A stretch of 6,564 nt of DNA, taken from Pseudanabaena sp. UBA1465. GTDB lineage: Bacteria > Cyanobacteriota > Cyanobacteriia > Pseudanabaenales > Pseudanabaenaceae. The notes under the pieces are model-generated. The model worked only from the letters and a program-made list of their open reading frames with translations, made no database searches and was not told the origin of the DNA. This document shows, in pieces, positions 1 through 5,116 of this stretch. The DNA is taken from NCBI GenBank assembly GCA_002325645.1, contig DCSN01000144.1, forward strand, positions 1-6,564, written 5' to 3'. A program made the translations under genes and the position numbers. The first letter of the stretch is position 1, and each line of letters begins with the position of its first letter.

Positions 1-56
1 AGCAAGTAATTGGTGATTTTGCCATCAAGGATAATCGCATCGTTAGGAATTTTCAC
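1..56 (-). CDS. Start of an unrecognised protein, cut by the window edge
   Basis: A GTG at 56-54 opens a minus-strand frame that stays open to the window edge (18 codons, beginning VKIPNDAIILDGKITNYL). The frame is closed upstream by a TGA at 71-69, and there is no in-frame ATG. A weak GAG lies about 10 bases before the GTG. The GTG overlaps the ATG-TGA that ends the broken frame upstream, which is the spacing of two genes translated as a pair. The start resembles short cyanobacterial hypothetical proteins beginning 'MKIPxxAII', but this is recalled from memory and only 18 residues are visible. No function is assigned. Confidence 0.4.
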   Translation of the reverse strand, partial: MKIPNDAIILDGKITNYL

Positions 57-176
57 ATTTTTAATTTCTCAATTAGAATATTATCCGAGTATCCAAATCA
101 TTATCTCGAATTGAGATCGCGCTTCGAGTGAATCTCTGACATCGGCTGGTAAGTTTAGCGTTATGGTTTCTTGCAT
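53..176 (-). pseudogene. Broken small gene, antitoxin-like N-terminus
   Basis: From an ATG at 176-174 the minus strand reads MQETITLNLPADVRDSLEA and a few more residues, then reaches TAA at 83-81 after 31 codons. The opening (a beta strand ending in LNLPADVRDSLE) resembles N-termini of small cyanobacterial antitoxin or DNA-binding proteins paired with a following gene. A different reading frame over 97-53 gives FGYSDNILIEKLKM followed by TGA. That would be a sensible C-terminus because it overlaps the GTG of the next gene. The two halves are too short and out of frame, so an internal deletion with frameshift is the simplest reading. Alternatively, the 31-codon ORF is a genuine tiny protein or a chance ORF. 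Confidence 0.35.
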
Positions 177-232
177 AGAAAGTAAAGGCGTTGTTTGTTT
201 TTATTTTAGCAAAAATTAATTTTATTCATAAA

Positions 233-303
233 TGTAGGGGTAGAGCATTTGCGCCACGATTTACAAATTATCACCGAAATCTCTATACGCAAATGCTCTA
301 CCC
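233..303 (-). repeat. Palindromic dispersed element, copy 1
   Basis: A perfect 16-bp inverted repeat joins 238-253 (GGGTAGAGCATTTGCG) and 288-303, with a 34-base loop. Read on the minus strand it ends in a CCCCTACA terminus like the other two copies, and it shares their core (a TAAAT.GTGGCG segment just before the right arm). It is therefore in the opposite orientation to copies 2 and 3. It has the form of a small non-coding MITE-like or REP-like element. Confidence 0.75.
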
Positions 304-366
304 TCTTCGCTGTTATCGATAATTTATCCCTGCGGTTTGGGGATTGTGGTGAATTGCAAAGGTTTA

Positions 367-436
367 GGGCAGAGCATTACCGATTTAAAGGGATCGCAGA
401 ATTTATAAATTGTGGCGGTAATGCTCTGCCCCTACA
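367..436 (+). repeat. Palindromic dispersed element, copy 2
   Basis: A perfect 16-bp inverted repeat joins 367-382 (GGGCAGAGCATTACCG) and 416-431, with a 33-base loop and the CCCCTACA end at 429-436. Its arms differ from copy 1 at several positions, yet both arms changed together (for example GGGC/GCCC instead of GGGT/ACCC), so pairing is kept. The core TAAATTGTGGCG matches the other copies. Confidence 0.75.
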
Positions 437-537
437 TGATTTTGGTGTTTAAAATTGCGTTTGCAGGTTGCCTTGATTTGGGAATGCAATGCCTTCAAGC
501 TGTAATCGCAGGGACAAGCGATCGGCGAAAGCGGAGA

Positions 538-609
538 GGGTTTAGCATTTGTGGATTGATATTGTGGTGATGAGTTTAGAAATTGTGGCGCAAATGCTGA
601 ACCCCTACG
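538..609 (+). repeat. Palindromic dispersed element, copy 3
   Basis: A 14-bp inverted repeat joins 538-551 and 591-604 with one T/C difference that still allows a G-U pair in RNA. The core AAATTGTGGCGCAAATGCT resembles copy 1, and the right end is CCCCTACG. It is a slightly decayed third member of the same family, about 72 bp long, in the same orientation as copy 2. It lies about 100 bp beyond the kinase stop codon. Confidence 0.65.
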
Positions 610-709
610 GTGGTATGTGAAATATCTAGAAAATGTGCTTTGCTTTGACGAAGGGTAAAGAAAAAACAGCAAAAGTGTGAAGAAGCAGTCCTCACGCGAA
701 GAGGCAAAC

Positions 710-2353
710 TCACAAGGCAACCCGAAAACCTATGTAGTCGTACCGAGCGTCTGCACCGTCCTCGTAGGAATTCGCCGAACGACAAAAGAACGCATAGGTG
801 TTCCACGAGCCACCACGCAGGGAGCGTCCATCTTGGTTGCCGTTAGTTAGCCATGCAGAGCCATCATTGGGCGCACCATTGTAATTTTCATGCCAGAAAT
901 CTTCGCACCATTCCCAAACATTGCCATGCATATCATGCAATCCCCAAGAGTTTGCTAACTTTTTTCCTACTGGATGAGTTTTATTCACTGAGTTTCTCTT
1001 ATACCATGCATAGTTACCTAATTTACTAGCATGATCGCCAAAACAGTATCTGCCAGTACTTCCTGCCCTACAAGCATATTCCCATTGTGCTTCAGTGGGT
1101 AGCTTCACTTTCCGACCAGTTCTTTTCGATAGTTCCTCACAAAACTTCACAGCATCATACCAAGTAACATTTTCCACAGGATTTTGGTTGCCTTTAAAAT
1201 GTGACGGATTTTCACCCATCACTGCCTGATATTGCGCTTGTGTTACAGGGTATTTACCAATCAGAAATTCCTGCAAATTCACGCGATGAATCGGCTTATC
1301 ACTATCATCTTCATTACTTCCCATATTAAAACTACCCGCCATCACTTTCACCAGTTCCAACTTCACGCCATTCCCACAGTCCAAGATAAGGGAATTACTC
1401 GAAGTTGATGCAGGAGTCTGTAGTGGTTGTAATGGGAATACAGGTAATGGCATTGGTTTAACTGGAGCCGCTTTTGGTTGCAATACTTGCAAAGTCTCTA
1501 TAACTGAATTGGGGCGTTCCTTTACCCTATAAGCAGTCATCCGATCTAACAACTTCCCAAACTCATCGCTAACTAACTTCCCATTCAAAAACTGTCGCCA
1601 CTGATATTCATTTTCCAAAACATCATAGAGCGTAAACGGTTCCACATTTGTGAGCAAATGCAAACAAGTCACACCCAACCCAAACAAATCGCTCTGAAAC
1701 ACCGACTTACCCAACATTTGCTCAGGAGCGCCATAACTCGGCTTCCCGATGCCCGTCCCCGTCTTTGCCAATAATGTCGCCGTTGCGTGCTTTGCCGCCC
1801 CAAAATCTACCAGCACCAACTTTCGATCGCTACGCCGCCGAATGATATTGTCTGGCGAAGTATCGCGATGAATTACCGAATTGCTATGCACAAACTCCAA
1901 AATTTGCAGCACCTCCACCAACACATCCCGCACCTGCTGCTCACTAAAAGCACCAACTCGCGCTAGTTCCTGCTCCAAAGTCTCACCATCGATAAACTCT
2001 TGGATGAGGTACTGCTTCCCCTCATGAATTGTGAAAGATAGAAGTTCAGGAATTTGTGGATGTTTACCCAAATCATCAAGCCGCTTTGCCTCCTGCTCAA
2101 ATAACCTGACTGCGACATCCAAAGTCCCTTGACTCGCATTAGGATTGATCGTTTCAAAAGCAAACTGCTTAATCACACAACGCGGCTGTGACGGTTTCGA
2201 CTCATCCTGAGCCAAAAAAGTTTTACCAAATCCCCCCTGTCCAATTACCTTCAAAGCGCGATAACGTTCTTGAATTTGTAACTTAGCGCCGCATTCGGTG
2301 CAGAACTTGGTTGTTATTGGGTTTAAGCGATCGCAAGCAAGACAAAGACTCAT
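710..2353 (-). CDS. Zinc-ribbon Ser/Thr protein kinase fused to FGE/C-type-lectin domain
   Basis: The 547-residue product is probably a cytosolic signalling kinase with a ligand- or partner-binding tail. Residues 4-21 form a zinc ribbon (C4, C7, C18, C21). Residues 31-285 are a Hanks-type kinase: glycine loop GQGGFG 38-43, ATP lysine K62, HRD 162-164, N169, DFG 183-185, APE 209-211. The usual lysine two after HRD is serine (HRDTSPDN). A proline-rich linker (about 293-318) leads to a formylglycine-generating-enzyme-like domain (330-547) with PVTQAQYQAVM, LPTEAQWEYACRAG, GLHDMHGNVWEW and LRGGSW. Only one cysteine (C524) lies in the C-terminal part, where true FGE has a catalytic pair, so sulfatase activation is unlikely. 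The ATG at 2353 is preferred to a TTG nine bases upstream because MSLCLAC starts the ribbon as in homologues. No transmembrane segment is apparent. The last 30 codons look like a DGR variable region. Confidence 0.9.
   Translation of the reverse strand: MSLCLACDRLNPITTKFCTECGAKLQIQERYRALKVIGQGGFGKTFLAQDESKPSQPRCVIKQFAFETINPNASQGTLDVAVRLFEQEAKRLDDLGKHPQIPELLSFTIHEGKQYLIQEFIDGETLEQELARVGAFSEQQVRDVLVEVLQILEFVHSNSVIHRDTSPDNIIRRRSDRKLVLVDFGAAKHATATLLAKTGTGIGKPSYGAPEQMLGKSVFQSDLFGLGVTCLHLLTNVEPFTLYDVLENEYQWRQFLNGKLVSDEFGKLLDRMTAYRVKERPNSVIETLQVLQPKAAPVKPMPLPVFPLQPLQTPASTSSNSLILDCGNGVKLELVKVMAGSFNMGSNEDDSDKPIHRVNLQEFLIGKYPVTQAQYQAVMGENPSHFKGNQNPVENVTWYDAVKFCEELSKRTGRKVKLPTEAQWEYACRAGSTGRYCFGDHASKLGNYAWYKRNSVNKTHPVGKKLANSWGLHDMHGNVWEWCEDFWHENYNGAPNDGSAWLTNGNQDGRSLRGGSWNTYAFFCRSANSYEDGADARYDYIGFRVAL
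713..808 (-). other. Candidate DGR variable region at the 3' end of the kinase gene
   Basis: Residues S516-L547 of the kinase-FGE protein follow the pattern of DGR targets: an invariant LRGGSW, a variable patch, then IGFRV and the stop. Thirteen codons between W517 and I541 (T519, Y520, F522, F523, S529, Y530, D532, G533, D535, A536, Y538, D539, Y540) all end in C or T. This is what adenine-directed mutagenesis of AAC/AAT template codons produces. Between them are frame-constant codons (TGT CGT TCG GCG, residues 524-527; R537 CGG). By hand count, 47 of 90 bases in 719-808 are G or C, with GCG, TCG and CGG codons. A weak 4-bp stem (690-693 with 701-704) lies just past the stop. No template repeat or reverse transcriptase is in the window. 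Confidence 0.5.
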
Positions 2354-2417
2354 AAAGGTCAATATTTCCGTTTATTCATCTCAAATATAGCAATAATTAC
2401 CCCTAAAATCTCATCAG

Positions 2418-2448
2418 GTATTACAGTAATATTGTATTATTGTAATAC
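2418..2448. promoter_or_regulatory. Palindromic operator candidate upstream of mazEF
   Basis: A 31-bp imperfect palindrome is centred at 2433. The outer arms GTATTACA (2418-2425) and TGTAATAC (2441-2448) pair perfectly, and 13 of 15 arm positions match overall. It ends 11 bases before the antitoxin ATG and contains TAATAC and TATTAT, which could serve as a -10 element. AbrB/MazE-family antitoxins, alone or with their toxin, commonly repress their own operon through such sites. Autoregulation here is inferred from position and symmetry. The site also lies 65 bp upstream of the divergent kinase gene. Confidence 0.5.
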
Positions 2449-2459
2449 TTACTGATTCT

Positions 2460-2702
2460 ATGCAAGTAACTAAAAAGCTTCTAGTTTCCAAGGTAACTTC
2501 TAAATTTCAAACAACTATCCCTCAAACTATCCGTGACGCTATGGGTATATCTAAGGGCGATGCAGTTGTCTTTGAAATAGAAGAAGGTCGAGTCTTTATC
2601 AAAAGATTGCAACCATTAGATTTAGATTATCTCAACGCTGTATCAGGAACACTTAGCGAATGGGCATCTCCAGAAGATGAGGAAGCCTATCGTGACCTTT
2701 AA
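2460..2702 (+). CDS. mazE: AbrB/MazE-family antitoxin
   Basis: The 80-residue protein has a SpoVT-AbrB DNA-binding domain at residues about 7-50. KVTSKFQTTIPQTIRDAMGI gives the strand-turn-helix, and GDAVVFEIEEGRVFIKR the second half of the swapped-hairpin fold. The acidic C-terminal tail (about 58-80, LSEWASPEDEEAYRDL) is the part that in this family binds and blocks the toxin. It should neutralise the following MazF-type ribonuclease and repress the operon through the upstream palindrome. No Shine-Dalgarno sequence is visible before the ATG. The stop codon lies inside the toxin gene, so the two are translationally linked. The general family is clear; the exact subfamily (MazE, PemI or AbrB-like) is not resolved. 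Confidence 0.85.
   Translation: MQVTKKLLVSKVTSKFQTTIPQTIRDAMGISKGDAVVFEIEEGRVFIKRLQPLDLDYLNAVSGTLSEWASPEDEEAYRDL
2679..2694 (+). promoter_or_regulatory. Ribosome binding site that decides the mazF start
   Basis: GAGGAAG at 2679-2685 lies six bases before a GTG at 2692, a near-ideal Shine-Dalgarno spacing. The in-frame ATG at 2677 has only AGAAG directly abutting it and would itself overlap this site. The GTG start also yields MTFNQFDVV, the usual MazF-family opening, with no extra leader residues. Confidence 0.6.
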
Positions 2703-3036
2703 TCAATTTGATGTGGTCATAGTGCCTTTCCCTTTTACAGATACTGCTAATCAAAAACGAAGACCTGCACTGGTAATTTCTGACCAATTAGCTTTTAATG
2801 CGACCATGAGTCGTAGCGTTATGGCGATGATTACAACTGCAAGTCATGCACCTTGGGCGCTTGATATAAATATTCTTGACTTGCCAAGTGCTGGACTGCC
2901 CCATCCTTCTGTAATTAGAATGAAATTATTTACTCTGGATGATGTGTTGGTAATAAAGCGAATTGGAGCTTTGGGACAAGCAGATCAAAACGCAACACAA
3001 AAAGCGATCGCCAAGCTTTTTAAGATCAATTTCTAG
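2692..3036 (+). CDS. mazF: MazF/PemK-family toxin, endoribonuclease
   Basis: The 114-residue protein has the family's SH3-like barrel. FDVVIVPFPFTD (6-17) is the first strands, KRRPALVIS (22-30) carries the catalytic arginine R24, and MAMITTA (44-50) the catalytic threonine at T48/T49. VIRMKLFTLDD (74-84) and the C-terminal helix (about 98-110) complete the fold. Members cleave RNA at short sequence motifs and arrest growth when unopposed. The length is normal and the key residues are present, so it is probably active. It overlaps the antitoxin gene by 11 bases from the chosen GTG start (26 bases if the ATG at 2677 is used). It ends 7 bases from the stop of the convergent cobM. The recognition sequence cannot be read from the gene. 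Confidence 0.88.
   Translation: MTFNQFDVVIVPFPFTDTANQKRRPALVISDQLAFNATMSRSVMAMITTASHAPWALDINILDLPSAGLPHPSVIRMKLFTLDDVLVIKRIGALGQADQNATQKAIAKLFKINF
2999..3021. terminator. Weak bidirectional hairpin at the mazF-cobM convergence
   Basis: AAAAAGC (2999-3005) and GCTTTTT (3015-3021) pair over a 9-base loop, giving a T-run on either strand. It lies within the last codons of mazF and just past the cobM stop. With only 7 bp between the convergent genes, a terminator would have to overlap coding sequence, as this one does. The stem is short and has only two G-C pairs, so activity is doubtful. Confidence 0.25.
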
Positions 3037-3043
3037 TTTCAAT

Positions 3044-3802
3044 TTAACGAAAAAGTCGCTTGTAGTGAGAGCTATATAATTGCGATCGCCCCTTCCTGCT
3101 TTTATCCACATGATTTAACGCAGGACTAATTACAAATAGCGTAGTTCTAGTTAAGTTCTCTTTGATGGTGGTAGATGCCATATCTGCAAGAGGAACCGTC
3201 AAAATCTTTTCATCGTCCCAACCCAAACGATAACAAATTGCCACTGTCGTATCAGATGGATAATGTTCCATTAATTTTGCTTGAGCATTCTCGACATGGT
3301 GAGCGCTGAGATAGAGGCATAATGAAGCTTGATGGGCGGCAAGTTTTGATAATTCTTCGCGTTCAGGAACTTGAGTGCGTCCACTAATGCGCGTAAGGAT
3401 AATTGTTTGAACCAATTCAGGAACCGTTAGCTCTACTTGCAAACGCGCAGCAGCTAATTGAAACGCACTCACCCCTGGAATTATTTCAAAGGGAATTTCC
3501 GCTTCTATAAGTGCAACCATCTGCTCCTGAATGGCTCCGTATAGACTAGGATCGCCATCGTGGAGACGCACCACTAATTTTTGCGATCGCACCCTATCGA
3601 TCATAATTTCCAAAATCTCTTCTAGAGATTTACTCGCAGTGGGAATAATTTCGGCATCACTGCGGCAAAATTGCAGCATCGAATCAGGGATGAGAGAATT
3701 TGCATAAATGATCAGATCAGCTTTAGTGAGCAGGTTGCGACCTTTAACAGTAATAAGATCAGGATCACCAGGTCCCGCACCGACAATATAAACAGGTTGC
3801 AT
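3044..3802 (-). CDS. cobM: Precorrin-4 / cobalt-precorrin-4 C11-methyltransferase
   Basis: The 252-residue protein belongs to the SAM-dependent tetrapyrrole methylase family and is the CobM/CbiF type. It methylates C11 of (cobalt-)precorrin-4 in the cytosolic cobalamin pathway. Visible motifs are VGAGPGDPDLIT (7-18), RLHDGDPSLYGAIQEQ (79-94), IIPGVSAFQLAAA (107-119), ELTVPE..QTIILTRISGRT (124-143) and LTRTTLFVI (217-225). The family usually has HTGDPSLYG, so D82 is a variant. A basic tail of about 25 residues follows the last strand. It lies 47 bp downstream of cbiD on the same strand, with a hairpin over the gap. SD candidate GAG at 3812-3810 is partly within that hairpin. Confidence 0.93.
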   Translation of the reverse strand: MQPVYIVGAGPGDPDLITVKGRNLLTKADLIIYANSLIPDSMLQFCRSDAEIIPTASKSLEEILEIMIDRVRSQKLVVRLHDGDPSLYGAIQEQMVALIEAEIPFEIIPGVSAFQLAAARLQVELTVPELVQTIILTRISGRTQVPEREELSKLAAHQASLCLYLSAHHVENAQAKLMEHYPSDTTVAICYRLGWDDEKILTVPLADMASTTIKENLTRTTLFVISPALNHVDKSRKGRSQLYSSHYKRLFR

Positions 3803-3810
3803 TACAAAAC

Positions 3811-3854
3811 TCTAAGATTTAAAGACAACGCCAAGCGCTGTCTTTAATCTTAGA
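3811..3854 (-). promoter_or_regulatory. Long hairpin across the cbiD-cobM junction
   Basis: TCTAAGATTTAAAGACA (3811-3827) pairs with TGTCTTTAATCTTAGA (3839-3854) with a single one-base bulge, and CGC/GCG (3829-3831, 3835-3837) can close the top around CAA. The structure contains the cbiD stop codon (3852-3850) and ends about eight bases before the cobM ATG. It overlaps the weak SD of cobM and is followed in the mRNA by GTTTTGT rather than a real T-run. An mRNA-stability element, a partial terminator or a translation control are all possible. The structure is certain; its role is inferred. Confidence 0.55.
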
Positions 3855-4893
3855 CAACTAACTGCCCTAAGCGATCGCATAAAACCGTTCGGATATTAAT
3901 CTGGCGATCGGCATATTTTTGGACATAGGCCGTAGCCCGTTCAGTAATCTGATCGGTAATGTATGCAAAAATTGGGCGATCGCAACCATGCTCAACTAAT
4001 AACTTATGCACAGATTCCGCCGTAGGCGATCGCTCGATCGCTTGAATTAGCTCAAATGGCAAATGCTGATGGACAGCCGCCCGCACCAAAATATCAATTC
4101 TGGCATCAGCTAAGTGACTTGACGTATTAAAAATACCCCCTGCCAGCTTTAGCAATTTGCCATGATAGCCAACTAAAGTAATCGAATTCACTCCCAAAAG
4201 CGCCGCTTCTACCAACATGGCTCCAACCCAATTCGCAGTCTGAACTAATTGCGAATCTGAGAAACCGAGATTTTGCGCGACTTGATAGCCATTTGCGCCA
4301 ATATAAAAAGCGATTTCATGCACGTTAGCAGCTTTAGCTCGTAAATCGGCGCGAAATTCTTCAAGCTTATCTTCCACCGAGAGGGGCTTGGATATGGCGG
4401 AAGTTCCTAGCAAAGACAACCCTTCGAGAATTCCAAAAGCCTCATTAGAAGTCCGCTTAGCCAGCGATCGACCTTCAGGTAAAATAAACCGAATCCTTGC
4501 TGTAGTTTGGGGCGTTAGTAAAGGTAAAAGATTTATTTCTGCTAAATTTCTGGCTAATTGATAGATCGCAGGTTCACCACTTGCGGTTCTACCTAATCCT
4601 TCACCCGCTTCAAGAATTATTCTTTGCGGCGCTTCGGGTGTTACCGATCCTAATTGCACCCAAGCCCACAATGGCATTCCTGCGGTGAGGTCGAGGTTAT
4701 CGCCGGGGTCACTAATAGAAATTGCCAGAGCCGTATGTTCATCAATAATTGCACTTTGGGCGATCGCCACTTCGCCTACGCCCGACTCTAATAAATCGAG
4801 TTCGACCGAAGTTACATTTTTTTGTAGTAAGGCAAGAATCGCGGCTTTAGCAGCAGCGATCGCAAAAACGGGCAGGGTATAACCAGATTTCAT
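3850..4893 (-). CDS. cbiD: Cobalt-precorrin-5B (C1)-methyltransferase CbiD
   Basis: The 347-residue protein matches CbiD, which methylates C1 of cobalt-precorrin-5B using SAM, following ring contraction and deacylation. The N-terminal SGYTLPVFAIAAAKAA (3-18) is the cyanobacterial version of the family's SGFTTGTCAAAAAKAA. Also seen are SDPGDNLDLTAG (61-72), GLGRTASGEPAI (99-110), GTSAISKPLS (163-172) and ITLVGYHGKLLKLAGGIFN (238-256) with ADARIDIL. The presence of CbiD indicates the cobalt-early, oxygen-independent type of pathway. No good SD precedes the ATG, which sits in a run of ATT repeats. The gene is transcribed away from rpoB and probably shares a message with cobM, whose step comes two reactions earlier. 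Confidence 0.93.
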   Translation of the reverse strand: MKSGYTLPVFAIAAAKAAILALLQKNVTSVELDLLESGVGEVAIAQSAIIDEHTALAISISDPGDNLDLTAGMPLWAWVQLGSVTPEAPQRIILEAGEGLGRTASGEPAIYQLARNLAEINLLPLLTPQTTARIRFILPEGRSLAKRTSNEAFGILEGLSLLGTSAISKPLSVEDKLEEFRADLRAKAANVHEIAFYIGANGYQVAQNLGFSDSQLVQTANWVGAMLVEAALLGVNSITLVGYHGKLLKLAGGIFNTSSHLADARIDILVRAAVHQHLPFELIQAIERSPTAESVHKLLVEHGCDRPIFAYITDQITERATAYVQKYADRQINIRTVLCDRLGQLVV

Positions 4894-4935
4894 AAAAATA
4901 ATAATAAAATTAATAATAGACTCTCAGTAAAATTG

Positions 4936-4985
4936 AGGAGCCAGATTTTTGGTGACGCAGCAAAGTCACCAAAAATCTGGCTCCT
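4936..4985. repeat. Perfect 21-bp inverted repeat between cbiD and rpoB
   Basis: Arms 4936-4956 (starting AGGAGCCAGATTTT) and 4965-4985 are exact reverse complements around the 8-base loop GCAGCAAA. It lies 43 bases upstream of cbiD and over 130 bases upstream of rpoB. Since both genes point away from it, it is not an ordinary terminator. A transcript starting in 4986-5116 and running into cbiD would carry it as a leader hairpin. The form suits a small dispersed palindromic element; no second copy is present in this window. Confidence 0.75.
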
Positions 4986-5019
4986 TATTAAATCAATAAA
5001 TAGTTTCTAACGAAACAGC

Positions 5020-5049
5020 TTGACAATTAGATTATAGATAAGTTAGCAT
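5020..5049 (+). promoter_or_regulatory. rpoB: Candidate rpoB promoter
   Basis: A consensus -35 TTGACA (5020-5025) is followed after 18 bp by TAGCAT (5044-5049), with the better hexamer CATAAT (5047-5052) at 21 bp. Transcription would start near 5056 and leave a leader of about 60 bases. A further -10-like TATACT (5082-5087) has no -35 at normal distance. Confidence 0.4.
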
Positions 5050-5072
5050 AATGTGCTTATGTCTTGACTCAA
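5045..5072 (-). promoter_or_regulatory. cbiD: Candidate cbiD promoter, overlapping the rpoB promoter
   Basis: On the minus strand TTGAGT (5072-5067) and TATGCT (5050-5045) are separated by 16 bp, four matches each to the primary-sigma hexamers. It overlaps the rpoB -10, so the two divergent units might compete. A transcript from here would include the 21-bp hairpin in its leader. Both hexamers are only moderate. Confidence 0.22.
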
Positions 5073-5116
5073 AACTAGACATATACTCCGCCCACTAAAA
5101 CTGCAGTCATTAGTGC

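Larger units (their letters stand above)
177..709. other. Repeat-rich region without an intact gene
   Basis: This stretch of more than 500 bases downstream of the kinase gene carries no convincing coding sequence. It contains three related palindromic elements (233-303, 367-436, 538-609). Between them, 337-362 contains a piece (ATTGTGGTGA) that recurs in the core of the third element (562-571), so a further decayed copy may lie there. Positions 437-537 show nothing I recognise. Positions 610-709 are the 3' flank of the kinase gene: on the minus strand they carry a T-rich run (near 661-670) but no strong stem before it, so no clear terminator. Confidence 0.6.

Noticed and set aside
249..452. 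A 67-codon plus-strand open frame
   Set aside because: It runs through two palindromic repeats and has no recognisable domain or ribosome binding site.
461..480. GGTTGCCTTG at 466-475, shared with the end of the kinase gene (minus strand), as a remnant DGR template
   Set aside because: Only ten bases match, and the flanking sequence shows no adenine-for-variable pattern, so chance is more likely.
233..609. The three palindromes as a CRISPR array
   Set aside because: The units differ in sequence and orientation, spacing is irregular, and there are no identical direct repeats separated by unique spacers of constant length.
403..806. Minus-strand open frames of 105 and 76 codons overlapping the end of the kinase gene
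   Set aside because: They are out-of-frame readings across the kinase 3' end and repeats, with unlikely composition and no family resemblance.
2360..2362. TTG start for the kinase gene, three codons upstream
   Set aside because: The ATG at 2353 begins the zinc ribbon directly, and no Shine-Dalgarno sequence favours the TTG.
2926..3111. A 61-codon minus-strand frame across the mazF-cobM junction
   Set aside because: It is antisense to mazF and out of frame with cobM, both of which are well supported.
4894..5116. Cobalamin riboswitch upstream of cbiD
   Set aside because: No B12-box-like sequence (GCCACTG) is seen on the minus strand, and the space is filled mainly by the inverted repeat and AT-rich sequence.
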